Source of the DNA: Taxillus chinensis
Lineage: Eukaryota > Streptophyta > Magnoliopsida > Santalales > Loranthaceae
DNA length: 64,000 nucleotides
Direction: 5' to 3'
NCBI GenBank assembly: GCA_023512835.1
Contig: CM042091.1
Span: 7,859,079-7,923,078, forward strand
Part shown: positions 35,472-48,914 of the stretch, piece by piece
How the letters are laid out: each line of letters begins with the position of its first letter
Numbering within the stretch: position 1 is the stretch's first letter
The notes under the pieces: model-generated
What the model was told of the DNA's origin: nothing
The model's database searches: none
The model's input: only the letters and a program-made list of their open reading frames with translations
Translations under genes and position numbers: made by a program

Positions 35472-38400
35472 ACCGGATTTCGTCCGAGGGAAAACCCGCT
35501 TTTGGGGATGCGGTTCTCCCACCCTTCACCCGAATGGTGATGAAAAAGAACAGAGTCGCCACCAACTGTTTTTGGAGTGCAGTTGGTCACCTAAAAAATG
35601 ATCTACGTTACCAAAGATGGATCCGGGAGTTAAATACATGTGGAGAAGTTTTAGCAGTCCCGTAATGCCCTTTCGGTACCTATCTTAGAAGTGAAGAGGT
35701 TTCTAATTTGTTTTAACTGTTGCTTAAAGTTAACTAGTCTAAGGTGATGTTTACATGACCTAAAGTAACTCTTTTTATTTTCTAAGTTACTTGTTGAAGT
35801 AAAGTTAAGTCCAATATGCCCTAAGCACTTAAAGGGAGTCCTAACAATTTGATTTTTCCATTTTAACTTTAAATCCTTTGTTGAAGTTTGAAAATTTAAA
35901 AGGAATTTTATGGTTTGTTTAAAATTTAAAACCTAGATCTAAAGAGAAGCTAAAGTTCAACTTATTTCTAAATCGCACACCGATAATGGCATTAAGGGTA
36001 AAGATTAATAAGGAGAGGTAAAAAGCACATGAAAAAAATCTAAGTGTTGAAAAAGTTTTAAACACATTCAAAATTAAACGTACGGTATCAAAAAGTTTAA
36101 AAAATAAAGTAAAATAAAGGCCAAATGTTGAAAAAAACCCAAGTATTTGAAAATGCTAAGTAAGTGAAAAGTTTTGTTTGTTTGTTTGTTTGTTTTTCAT
36201 TTTTTTTTGTTTTTTTTTTTGAAGAGCTTTTTTTTAAAAAAACATTTTTTATATTATTATCTATTTACAAAAAGAGTTTTTATTTTTATATTTAAAAAAA
36301 TATTTTCCTTATTCTTTTTTTTTTAAGTATTAAACAAAATGCAATAATAAACAAGTGATGAGTGTGATAATGTGTCATTCACAAAACAAAAAGTAAACTC
36401 ACCTTTTTTTTTCTCTCTCTCTTTTTTTCTTTTTTTCTTTTTTTCACTATGTTGGTTTACAAAGTACAATGGCATTGGATTTTTTTAAACCCATAATTAC
36501 AAAATTATCATTGGCCCAAAACTAACATTTTCCTAAGGCCAATAGGATAAAAAAAATAAAAAAAAAAACAAAAAAAACAATTAACTCTAAGTGTACATGT
36601 AAACATACATAAATGAGATGAACCAATATGTATACCCTTTTAAAGCTACACACACCCCAAATTCAGCAAGCCAGAAGACGGACTAATTGTAAAACTCACG
36701 CACCAAACACAACAAACTAGCCCCATTCACAATAAAAAAAAACCCAAAATTTTATATCCAACAAAAGGCCAGAAGACAGACGCAAATGAACACCAAAAGA
36801 CACGTTATAACGCACAGCATACACATCAAATTCTAAACGTGTCCCAAAAACCCGTGGAAACTAAGGAAAAGAAAAGGAAGAAAGTGCAAATGTGTTTAGT
36901 TTCATACTTCAGCAATCCAAAAGACAGAAAGGACGTTCAACCATTAAACCAGCCACAAGATGATCCCCAAATCAAACACCAGTCATTTAAGAAACAGTTC
37001 ACAAGACAAAGAAAATTAAGTGAAAACAAAGCAAAAACGTCGTGAAAACAAAGTTATTCCCTCTCTTTTTTTTAGAACAGAGACAGCGAGGAGAAATGGG
37101 ACGGAAACAGAGTCGTGTGCTTGTGTGTTTGTGTGGCGCGTGTTTGTGTGTTTGTTTTGTGTCTTCTCCCTTCCTTTCCTTCCCTTTTTTAGAACATGTA
37201 AATCAGTGAAAAACAAGCCAGGGATTGAAACAAAACATAGAATCAACCCAAAACATGAGCCTTTACCACAAATAATCACAGACAATGACCCACTCCTAAG
37301 CTACCAATGACAACGTCAACCAAAACGCATAAACAGAAATAACCCAACCAAAATAAACGCATAAGGGAGGATGACAGACCAACATGAAATTCTTTCCAAT
37401 ACAGCTGGTTCGTCCTGTTGACAAACTGGGCGTCCTCTTCTCTGGTCCTCTTTGGGCGTTGATTGACCACAACCACGTTCTTCAATTGCCACCTTCACGC
37501 GCTTAGGTCAGCGAATTCCATGGCAAGCCGTCTAGGTTGACGTTCGTTGGAGGGCGACGGTGATGGGTCAGTGTAGGATGCGACAACGTCGTGGGGAAGG
37601 TGCTGCGTCGCGGTTTAGATGCTTGGGAGGCTACTTCGGTAGCAGGGACGTTTAGGTTTGAGGGTGATACGGTGGCTGACGGGCTATGGTGGTGGAAGGG
37701 AATGGGTAAGATGTATGGAGCGTGCGAGGGTTAGGATCGAGTAGCTGGAGGGTGAAACAGCGGTGGCTGATTTTGGAGGGTGAAGGCGGAGGCGGCCGGT
37801 GGTGTGACGTCTGGCCGGGGGACACTCTTTGGAGGAGACGGATCAAGGGATTGTGGTATGGTGGTAGGTTGTTTTTAATCGTGAGAGCCCCCCTTTGGTT
37901 GTTCGATCTTGAGGTTTATATAGGATAGAACTAGGGTTTGGGGTTTGATTGGGCTGGTGTGGAGAGATGAGGCATGGGCATGAACTAGCTGGCCGGGCGT
38001 GGGCAGAGCGTGGCTGCAGCGGCAGAAGGGAAAGCTGGTTTTGGAAAAGCAGGGGAAGGATGGGAAGGAGAAAGGATAAGGAATCTATGCCCAAAGCAAC
38101 CTCTGCACCTAGGGAAGAAAGGACGCGCGCTGCGTGAAAGAGACGAGACGGGTCTGCGTCGCTGCGCTCTGTGTTGTGCGTCGGGTGAGAGAGACGGGAG
38201 AGAGATGGAGACGAGAGAGAGAGAGAGAGTTGACCTTTGTTTTTAATTTTGCTTTGTTTTTTTGTTTATTCTGAAACCAATAAATAGATGACACGTGGAC
38301 TAGGGTAGGCGGGGAAAATAAAAAGATGACGGCTAGGATTTTTTAATTTTTCAATTAGATAATTTTAACCGATGATTTTTGGGTTTTTGGGATCGGTAAG

Positions 38401-38925
38401 GCGACTCTGATTTCAAAAAAATCTCGAAAAAATTATTCTTGGACTCGGGGCGTCGTGACAAACGTTTCCGTGTCAATTTTATTTTAAAATGATTTTATTT
38501 TTGCGCCAAGCTTGTACTGCGATTATTTATTATCGAAAAACGTAAATTTTGATTTTTATTGAAAAAGGCCTCGGGAGCGAATATATAAAATATATATGTC
38601 AAAATTCTCAGAACGATGAGTAGAATGAGAATATGAGGTTTGTGACCTGATCCGGAGTGCCGTTTTGAAAGTCAATCACCGTTTTAACCATAGTTGGCGG
38701 CCCGAACGCTGTTTTGACCATATTTTCTTCGTTTGACCTCAGAATCAAGTGTGGTCAAAGGCGTTGATCCTCGAATTTGATTTTCTATTGCCCAGGACTA
38801 GCTCTTTGGCATTTGGATACCTTTTTGAATAATTTCTTGAAATCGGGCATTTGTGGCTCAGTGGTCATGACTCTATCGTCCTGTAAAATTTGGATACCTT
38901 TTTAAAATTTCATGACTCTATAAAG
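35472..38925. mobile_element. Non-coding repeat-like insertion, possibly a LARD-type element
   Basis: About 3.45 kb separating the gag start from the orphan AspRS promoter. It contains agagtcgccacc near 35553 and ggactcggggcgtcgtgaca at 38441-38460. As I recall, similar words recur at the two ends of large non-coding retrotransposon derivatives in plant genomes; this is unchecked. Inside are long T-rich runs (36180-36480), a GC-rich segment with no convincing gene (37490-38240) and a GA-rich tract (38170-38230). No LTR pair or target duplication was found. Confidence 0.4.
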
Positions 38926-39090
38926 GTCAGGGCTTGCCTTGTCACCGTCGCCTGTTGGACTGGGAGGCCGCGAGTGGAGCTATTGCCGTTTTCGCCTGTC
39001 AGCCTGTGTGCGAGTGCTAGAGTGCGAGCCGTGCGGGTGCGTGCAACGTGCTAGGGTAAGAGGGCGGCGTCATCTGGATTGTGGAAACAA
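38926..39090 (-). promoter_or_regulatory. Orphan AspRS 5' fragment without its gene
   Basis: From aaggtcagggcttgcc through ggactgggaggccgcgag to gtgcgagtgctagagtgcga, this matches A 14697-14808, the sequence just upstream of the AspRS ATG, in the same orientation. It breaks off at 38926, about 11 bases before where the ATG would be. It marks a lost fourth gene body. It also shows that the sequence directly upstream of copy A's ATG is ancestral, so that its absence in copy C is a deletion. Confidence 0.85.
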
Positions 39091-39628
39091 GATGACAGCC
39101 AGGTGTCCTGGTGTGTTTTTTTTCCTTCCCAGACGTCAAAGTTGTTTTAATGATAAAAAAATTAAAATAAATAAATTTCAGGGGTGCAACTCCCTGAATC
39201 CCTGATAAACAAGTAACGTTGCCCACCCACCGCTTCCTCGCCTCTGACGACCTCAGAAGCAGCTATTACTTTTTATTTTTTATTTTCTAAATACCCTTTA
39301 TAAAATATATTAAACCAAACTAAAAAACAATAATTTAAATTTCTTTGAATAAAAATATCAAACTAAACCAAATCAAATCATCCGTCTAAAATCTTAATTT
39401 TAATAATATGAGAGCAGTTACATCAACCAAAACAAACAAACTAGGGTAAGAGGAGGCGTTTAGTGAGTGCTCTAAACAATTTATCTTAAGGCTGAATTGA
39501 ACACGTTAGGGTACTATTTATTCAATTATTCCAGTAGGGAACCAACGCAGAGCACCGTAAGACCTACCTAGCGAAGGATCAAAGGTTACTTTTTCATGTT
39601 TGCTGCAGTTCATTGACCGACTCGCCCA

Positions 39629-40565
39629 TTAATTTATTTTTAGTTTAATAATAACTTTACTCATTCCCTTAGGTTTATATATAAAAATGTTTATGAAGCA
39701 AATAAGATATTTTCATACTACCCCTCAAATTTTATCTATAGAAATTATTTTATAGTATACTTTATTACTCAATTTATATTATGGTATGATAAGAATAATT
39801 ACAGTAAAATAGTTAAATATTCTAATAAATTTATCTGTATAAAATAAAATTAGCTATAAATTAGACTTTATTAAATATCAAATTTCAAGACACTACCTAG
39901 CCAAATTTAGCTTGTTGGTGTCTCCAAGTTTAAAATTTTAACAAAATTTATAGTTAATACAGATTTTAAATCAAGTTTGAGGTCAATATTATTTCATGTA
40001 GATAAAATTGTCGAAATTTTTCTTTATTCCACTGTGAGTGCACTAAAGGATATATATTTAGTTTTTAGTTTAAAATATTCATGTAGAAATATTTATCTAT
40101 TCTGTTAATTTATTTTTAGTTTAATAATAACTTTACTCATTCCCTTGGATTTATATATAAAAATGTATATGAAGCAAATAAAAATATTTTCATACTGCCC
40201 CTCAAATTTTATCTATTGAAATTATTTTATAGTATACTTCATTACTCGATTTATATGATGATATGTTAAGAGTGCTTACAGTAAAATAGTTAAATATTTT
40301 AATAAATTTATCTGCATAAAACAAAATTAGCTATAAATTAGATTCGAAATCTATGTATTCGCTAAAAACTTTATTAAATATCAAATTTCAAAATACTACC
40401 TAGCCAAATTTAGTTAGCTGGTGTCTCCAAGTTTAAAATTTTAATAAATTTTATAATTAAGACAGATTTAAAATCAAGTTTGAGGTCGATATTATTTTAT
40501 GTAAATAAAATTATTGAAATATTTATCTATTCTATTGTGAATGCACTAGAGGAGATATATTTAAC
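39629..40565. repeat. 476-bp tandem repeat, two copies (unit C)
   Basis: Units start at 39629 (with attaatttatttttagttta) and 40104 (gttaatttatttttagttta), a period of 475. The second ends near 40565 with the block gaatgcactagaggagatat. Same family as 3396-4800. Confidence 0.88.
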
Positions 40566-42161
40566 TTTTTTATAATGAATAAAAGTTACTTTATTTTTAT
40601 ACACTTAGATTTCTGTTTATGTTTTTTTTTTCCAATGTTTTTGGCTATTAAAAACAGGAGGGTAGGGTTGAGATAGAGGAAGAATTTTATTTGTTTTTGT
40701 CACAAATTGACCAAAATCTTAGCATGGCGTCGTTTCCTCTATCTCCTAGGCATTATTATTATAAGATACGACCCATTTTCGGAACCCACTGAGTCACTGA
40801 CAGGTAGGGCCGGCCCAAGAGGGAGGCTCAATAGGCGGACATCCGGCCCAGTGATAGTTAGGGGCTATTTTTTTTTTCTGGATCCAGCGCACCCGTAGCC
40901 TCCACAGTCCACGCTCCCGCTCCCCCACACACACTCCCGTCCCGCCGCAAGCCTGCACAGCGCACGCAGTGACGCAGACCACGCGTCGACGAGGGACAAG
41001 TTACGGCCGTATCTTCATGAATCTTATAGTTGGGATTAATTTAGTTTTAATGGCAGAAAAGGTGGAAGAGAGAAGGAAGAATTGACTTTAAAAAAGGAAA
41101 GTTTGTCCTCCACGAGGGACATCTTTCTTCCACTGGTTTTGGAGAACATCTTTTCTCCATCACTTGGGGGATTAATCAGGAGAGACTAAAGTGAAGATTT
41201 AGAGAAGAGGACCGTGATTCAAGGTGTGATAGTGAAGACACCTGGTATGAATATTTGCATTCTGTTGGTTTTAACTCAAGAATAGGATGATATGATTTCA
41301 GTGAACTAGAAATTTTCACTCTTATTATACCTGTGAATAAATGGATATAAGCTACTAGATTAGCAATGTTCAATTCATCCATAACTAGCATCACATAAAA
41401 CACAATCCCAAAAAGAAACTACAAATCTATATAATCTTAAACAAATTAAATACAGAAACTGTACTTACTACTTAGATGATTTTTTTTTTATATATTAAAA
41501 TTTTAATTTTTTCATAAATTATAAAAGAAAAATACACATAACATTATCCTCACCCTCACATGCAAAGGAATAAGTTCTGCCAAATAGCATGATGTCAGTT
41601 TTATAGAAGCGTTACAAGTTTAATTTTTATCATAAAGTATCAAATCATTACCCTGTCAACTCTTCCACCGCAGCAACAGTTTCGAAAAAGCTAGGGCCAA
41701 TGATGAATTTTGATGTCAACATGTCTCGACGGTGATCTTTGAATTAGTTTGCTTGAGATTTTAGGTCAAACCTTCTTGAAAGATGAATTGTTATTTTTGT
41801 TTACTGATTGAAGATATTTTTAAAAATATAAATGCTATTAGCTCTCACATTAAAAATTTAAAGCTAAATGCTAACCAAATATAAATGCTAACCTTTAAAC
41901 TAATTTTTAAAAAGTTGGATACGACACATTTCGAAATTATATGCCCATTAAACTAACCAAATAAAAATAAGAAGCAAAATAATAGAAAGGTCAATAGCAA
42001 GCAACAACATCAACATAATTTTTACCATTTTTTAAAGCAAAAACAAAAGCAAACAAACTGCAAGAAGCCCAGAACCACAATATAAATTGAACTCCAATTC
42101 AGAAAGATGGAACATTAGGATTGAGAACGACACAAACAAAATCTAAACTCTCTAATGCTAT

Positions 42162-42520
42162 TGTTAGAGTCCCACATTAGAAAAGTAAACAACAATAATA
42201 TTGCTTGATATAGATTCAAGGGTAGTCTCTCTTACGGCCAATTAGTTTTAGGATATTGGTCATTGGATTCAAATATGATATAAGAACAGGTTGTGTTTTC
42301 ACTTTCCACTCACGATGTTCATTCCGTGAGAAATTTGTTTTCAATGTTCCGCCTTACCCATGATTTCCGGCCGTGTGTATCATCCACGTTGCCACGTGAG
42401 GAGAGTATATTAGAGTCCCACATTGAAAAACTAACCAACCATAATATTGCTTGATATAAATTCAAGGTAGCCTCTCCTATAGCCAATTGATTTTAGGATA
42501 TTGGTCCTTGAATTCTAATA
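42162..42520 (+). mobile_element. TRIM-like element (unit C copy)
   Basis: Same insertion as 6439-6792. The first repeat starts tgttagagtcccacatt at 42162 and the second, tattagagtcccacattg, at 42408. The primer-site region has decayed to gatataagaacaggttg, further from the consensus than in unit A. Confidence 0.72.
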
Positions 42521-42915
42521 GCTATCCGAGATATCCCAAGTTTTATTATCCAACGCCCTTTCTTCCTCTTCCGTGTCCCTCTCACCTCCTTGATCCGGTT
42601 TTTTATTTCCGTTTCCTTTGTAAGCCACTTTTTTATGCGATTAATTATTCTCACTTTCAAGCTGCTCAGAACAGGGAAAAAAGAAAAGCTGAATCATTTT
42701 CATTGTCATCATATTATGACAGCTAACAGTCACAACTCACAAGTAGTAAATTAGTTAGCTTAGCTGAATCCATCACGAAACATTCTACAAAAAAGCTCAT
42801 CCGCAATGTGTTTCCTGATAGCCTTCTTCTCATTTTACAAACAAAACCCTAATGTTAATTGTCACCCTTAAGATGAAACTGCAGCAACACATGAAACCAC
42901 ACTGACTATAGATTA

Positions 42916-45900
42916 TCACGGAGCAATCCTTTGAGGGTCACGGGGAAAAAGTGATGTCTTGCGAATGTTGTTAAGGTCAAGGAACAGCATAACCACACGC
43001 TCTAAACCAACTCCAATTCCCCCGTGTGGCGGTGCTCCATATCTGCAGAGTTAACAGCAATGTGACCATTAACAGAAATAAATAATTTCACAACTAGCAA
43101 GTCTGAATAGTTTCATATAATAGACATTTCGCCATGAAGGAAATCACCATAATTTTGCAAATTATACAACGGAGTAAGAAGGTATTAGTACAAATCTAGA
43201 TAAAGCTACTACAGGGTTTTGAACTCTAAACCTTCTTGTTACCCACTAGGACTAGCTGAATATTGGCGGTCAGTCAAAAGGCCAATAACTAGGTTATATA
43301 GAAGAGTAGGCAATATGACTAATTTTCGTCAACAATAGAAAGCAACTACAGAAGAAAAAAAAAAGAATTAAGAGCATTAAACTAATGCATGCGAGAGACA
43401 GCATACCTAAACGAATCAATGTAGGTAGATATAGTCTTAACATCAATTCCACATGATTTTGCACGTGCTTCCAATAATTCTGGACTGTGAATACGCTGAG
43501 CTCCTGAAATTATCTCCTCACCTAATCAGCAAAATAAAATATAAAAATATAAAAAAAATTAGAACAGCACATCTATCCATTCCCAATATAAACCTAAAAA
43601 TATATCAAGCTGATGAACAAATGCAGATTTTCAAGTCACAGCTCGACCGGTTGCATTAACTCAAAACACAACCATAATTTTATAATGTTGAACACCATAT
43701 CATAGTCACCCTAACAAATACTGCAATTTAACCATAACAATGCAATTTTTAGGTTTGTACATCTTCGATATTTATTCACAAATTTTGATTTTTTATACTT
43801 TTTATAGATTTCCACTAATCTCTAACTCTTTTTCTGATAAAAACTTCTAGAATTGAAATCTATTGACCAGTATAAAATGGACAACATTTTCAGATCCCAA
43901 CTATCAGCATGAAATCAAAGCATGTAAACCATGGCAATAAATTTAAACTCCTCTCAATAGTTGACCCAATTAAAGATCCATGCAATTTTTATCCTAATTT
44001 TAAGAAACGAAATTTTTTGAACTGGAAAACAAGTGTAATGAAATTTATAATGGGATATACATTCAAGCATTCCTTTAAAGATATAAATGAAAGCAAAAAT
44101 AACAAGCAACATGGATTTCTGATCTTCCATGCACGAATAATACTTTTGTTGAAAATTATAACCTTACCACGTATGAAGACATCAAAAGAATTACTGTAAG
44201 TCGGATCATCCCAGCAAGGCATGGTATAGAATGGCCTCACAGCCAAAGGATACCGGTAAAGGATATAAAACTCAGTGCCATACCTAGATACACAAGAAAG
44301 AGTGGGTCAGTTATCCCAGAAAAATAATTACCATCTTAAACAGGAATTCTTAATAAGAGATTGGGGAAACAAACGCAAAATGAAACACATAAAATAGAAG
44401 GTTTGAAGCAATTAAATAAACTAATTACTCTTCTAGCACTAGCTGGCCCAATTTCCTTTCTGCTTCTGTATTGAGGTCTCCAAGAGGATCAATGACTACA
44501 CCAGCTTTCTGCAAATACAAGCAAAATATTTCATTAAACAAATATTCCAGATACGAAACATGTATTTATTATCTCTGATGTATTAGAAAGTGAAACAAAC
44601 AAAGGTAAAACCCATGACAAGTCATATACACTTACTGATGACATTATTACTGCCACTGAGCTGCAACTAAAAAGCAAAACCAAAAAAATTACGTGTAACT
44701 TACCTCAAGCATCTTGACTCCATCTTCAAATTTCAACCGTAAAGTTTTTGGCAGGTACTATTTGTACAAATAAAATGTCAATACTTTGATGCAAAAGAAG
44801 AAATTGCATAGCAATATAGGTATTTATGCATTGCATACCTTCAATGGTTCAAATGGGTACTGCCTACCAACAGCCTCAAATTCCTTCTGGCACCTCTCAT
44901 TCAAACTATTGAACAATGTGACAAATAATCGATCCACAATATCCATAACCTGCACAAAAAGGTAAAACCATAAAACGCCGCTGATAAAGATGCTCAATGT
45001 GACTAATATTAAAAGTTAACTCTACCTCAAAATAGTGTTCTTTAATCTCCATTTCAAAATCAAGTCCTACAAACTCACAGAGATGTCTGTGAGTGAATGA
45101 GTCCTCCGCCCTAAAAACAGGACCAACCACAAACACACGTCCAAAACCACCACAAATTGCCATTTGCTTGTGAAGCTGAGGTGATTGTGCCAAGCATGCA
45201 GGTTTTCCTTTGTAGTCCAGCCTAAATACAGATGCACCACCCTCACTTGAGCCTGCAATTAGCTTTGGGGTGTAAATGCCAAGAAAGCCTTCTTGATCCA
45301 AGAATTGCCTGAATATCTGCACATTAATGAAAACGATTTGAGGATCAGGATTCAGGATAATCCAAGTTAACTACGTAATAAAGCTTGATAAAATAAGAGA
45401 TGGCAAAGAGAAATAAAAAAATGTAATACAATGGGAAATCGCATGGAAAAGTAATTATGACAGTTCAAGTTGGAATCAGGTAGAAAGCTACCTTCTAAGT
45501 GTTTTTATAAGGCGTGTCACAACTAGGAGCCAATATGCCCAATATTTAGTGGTGCTCAAATATATAAATTTTCCAAAATAAACATGGATGAGAACTTTAA
45601 TCTATTTCATCAAAAGAGTGGCATTCAATAAACGTGGATGTAAATTCAAGCTTTCACAATCAAGGGGTTAGTAGACTGATTAAGTGTTGGGCTCGGAAAA
45701 AGATGAACGAAGTTTGAATCCCATTGCCAGTTGTTTCATAATATCCAGCAGTTTTTCAGGAGGCTACATGAAGAAGGATGCAATAAAAAGTTTAAGGGGG
45801 CCAGGCTACATCCCTACAATTCCAAATTAAAAAATAAACAAATCTTCTCTTACTGATGTTAGTTATAAAAGCCCCCAAAACAAAAAGACCAATAGTTATG

Positions 45901-48311
45901 AAGCAACTCTTCCAAGATGTTCCATGATCAATAGATTCCCAGGACCAGGAAATAGGAATTTCAATGATACAGTTTTAATGCAATTCTCCAATACCCTTTT
46001 TACAAATCATTTGACATAAATCAAGGTTTAAAAATATGAAACGCGATACAATACGAATCCCATACTGTACGCCGAGGCAAGCACCTCAATACAATTAAGG
46101 CAGGCACCTCACCATCATAGATGAATAAATCACTAACAAAATTTCAATAAATTAATACTAAAAGAAACATTATAAATTAATCACTACCACTATAAATTAA
46201 ACACAGAATTTAAATTAATCAAATGATAAATACCACAAATTTAAATCAATGACATCGAGAAACGATAGACGATGCCATTAATGAGAGACGGCAAACGAGA
46301 AAGAGACAATAGATGACCACAACAAAGACGCTAGAGCAGACAAGAGAGAGACGACGATTGACAACGAAACAAAGGATTAACAATCGAGCAAATGAAGTGG
46401 CGAGAGAGGCTTCAACAACTGCAGAAAGGAGGAAGATCAACGATCGCCAATGACTTTGACCACGGAGAGAGGAGAAAGATCAACAATCTACGTCGCTACT
46501 ACTTCAACTTCAACAATCAATGTTGTTGTTGCTTCTTTTTCAATGACCAATGACTATCGACGATCAATGACAAAAGAGGTGTCAACGACGGAGGAGGTGG
46601 CAACTTTGACATTGGGAGAGGAGGCAGATCAACATTGAGATAGGACATTTTGGGACAGGGTAGCCCTATTTTTTAAAACCTGTTTAAAAAGGTTTGTGTT
46701 GATGTTGACACCTCATCCCAATAAGACAGTGGAACGGGCTGCCTCGCAGGCTATGAGACGCCCGTTCTGGTGCAAGTTACCTCCGAGGCCCATATTTTCA
46801 AACCATGACATAAACATCATGCATAACCCCTCTTTAGTTTAATTGTTTCCTCTTATGATTCCCAAAACTGCCAAATGACCAAACCTCCCCCAGAACCTTT
46901 CTACACACTAGAGAAACATATTTGACCTCTCTACACACTAGAGGAACATATTTGACCTTTCTACACACCATTCAAAACTTATATTGATAATTTGACAGAG
47001 AAAACATAGAATAGAAATTTTACATAAAGCAAACATACCTTATCAACTTGATATTGAACACGAAAGATGCCCCGATTAGCTGGTGTTTGCATGTCAAGAA
47101 CCCGATAGTTCAATCGTGTGTCTTGATTCACACGAACAAGCTTTTCTCCAGCCTAGGCATCCAAAAAATCAAAATCAGCAGTAATGACATACAACACTCA
47201 AACGATCAATTCTTCCATGCATATTAATAACAATTGATATCAGAACTTAACAGCTAGGCAAAGTGATGCAGACTGCAGCCTTAAAGAAACACAGTTTACC
47301 TGCAAAGCCTTTTCAATTTCAAGTTCACTTCGAGCAGCATCCTCAATGTTGATGGGCAGATTTGGCACAGCCCTGCTGACACAAAATAATTTCCTCACTT
47401 GAACTTCCACCTGAATGAATGAAATAATTAAAATCAAAAAGTAATGTAATCTTTTGGGGAGAAACTTAAAATCAAAGACATATTTACTATATTAGAAACG
47501 AAAATCAAATCAAATTTCTAGTGCTCCTCTAAGAGCGAAAATCAAATTTATACGCCATAATTATTTAAACAAAAATCACCAATATATATTATGTAATTGG
47601 TGATTACCATGACAATAGACAACCCACCAAGCGTGAACAAAAACGAAATCAATTTCCTGACAAAAATCAAATTCTAAATCTATGTAACAAGAAAAAAACC
47701 ATTAAAAAATATTTTTAAATGAAGTTACAAGATCTCAGGGACAAATAATATTAAAAAAGCGAAACCAAATCCATATAGCTATATAGCAAGACAACAACCT
47801 GCTGGGTAGCACCCTTAATGGCAACAGTGGGGACCGAGACGAGCCCTTCGATGTCGATAAGCGACTCTCGGCTGACCGAGGTCGCATACTTCACCATCTG
47901 ACGGCTGACGAGGCCCTCTGCCACCGTCAGCACGCACTGCACGGTGAACGAACTCTCCCGCACGACTACGAACGCTATGTTCTTGCCAACGGTACGCAAC
48001 GTCTGCACGCAGCCGCGGATAAGCACTGCCTGGCCCTCAAGCTCCGCCGCGAGGGCTCCGACCTGTGTCCAGTGTCGGGCGGTGACAGTCTTCGACTGGA
48101 GCTCCTCGAACGGAACGTCACCGTAGTTGGCGGCGAGAGGGTCGGCAGCGTCGAGTGAAAGGTTGGCGGCGGCTATGGTGGCAGCAGTGGCGGCCGAGGA
48201 CTCAGGCTGGCGCCGGGACTTCTCTATCTTTTTGGCTGCCTTCTTGGCTGCCTTTTTGCCAGTGATCTGTTCTTCGAAGTTAGAATTTGGGTTTTCCGTC
48301 GTCGACTCCAT
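42916..48311 (-). CDS. Cytosolic aspartyl-tRNA synthetase, copy C (intact frame)
   Basis: Ten exons identical in size to copy A: 47799-48311, 47300-47410, 47039-47152, 45026-45316, 44839-44949, 44704-44757, 44429-44508, 44168-44283, 43407-43521 and 42916-43042, giving 543 aa with all class II AspRS motifs. Start: MESTTENPN. The frame runs on upstream but contains no further ATG. Differences from A include [14 protein letters not shown] at the exon 3 end (A and [15 protein letters not shown]), [11 protein letters not shown] at the exon 4 start, and [10 protein letters not shown], where Val replaces the Glu usual in FEVGPVF. That Glu precedes motif 2, so activity should be tested. Intron 6 is about 0.2 kb, against 2.3 kb in A. 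The gene keeps a TATA-like box but has lost the leader and probable leader intron. Confidence 0.9.
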
Positions 48312-48337
48312 AGATGTAAAGGTCAGGGCTTGCCTCG

Positions 48338-48378
48338 TCACCGTCGCCTGTTGGACTGGGGGGTGGTTCTATTTGTAG
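48338..48378 (-). promoter_or_regulatory. TATA-like box now 57 nt from the ATG of copy C
   Basis: ctacaaataga on the minus strand (48368-48378) is the same block as 15767-15777 in A. In C it is joined by the 1.02-kb deletion to the last about 45 bases before the ATG. A start 25-30 bases downstream would give a leader of only about 30 nt. Confidence 0.45.
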
Positions 48379-48914
48379 GTGGTGTTACTGACTTCTTGTT
48401 GAAAAGTCGGCAGAAGTGACCAATTATATGAAAACACGTGTTGTTGGTTTTTCCCCTCACGGCACACGCCAGGGTTGCTTGGTTTGCTTCTTACTTTTTT
48501 TTCTTCCTCTAAATATATATATATTTTTAAATTTTTAAAAAAAATTAAAATTTTGACTAAAAACTATTCTACATGTCCTTCAAATTTTAAAATTTAAAAT
48601 TTAAAAATATAATTGCTAGTGAATCTCCATATTTAGATATTTACTATTCATCTCCAAATCATATCTCCATTTTAAAAATATATCCATTGCACATTAATTA
48701 TGATGACTATTTATGAATTCAAAGCATAATAAGAAGTAATGGAGAGATAAAAATAATAAATAATTATTTAAAAAATATTTTTTATTTTATAGGAATAAAA
48801 ATGTAGGAGCTAATGTGTGGAATTTTGTAAATATCTCTAAATATCTATTGTATATTCTGTAAAATAAAGATGGAGAAAAAGGACCTGTGCTCTAAAAGCC
48901 CTCATCCTTGAGGT

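Noticed and set aside
36180..36480. Long T runs as a retrogene poly-A tail on the minus strand
   Set aside because: No open frame or gene remnant is found on the side where the retrogene body should lie.
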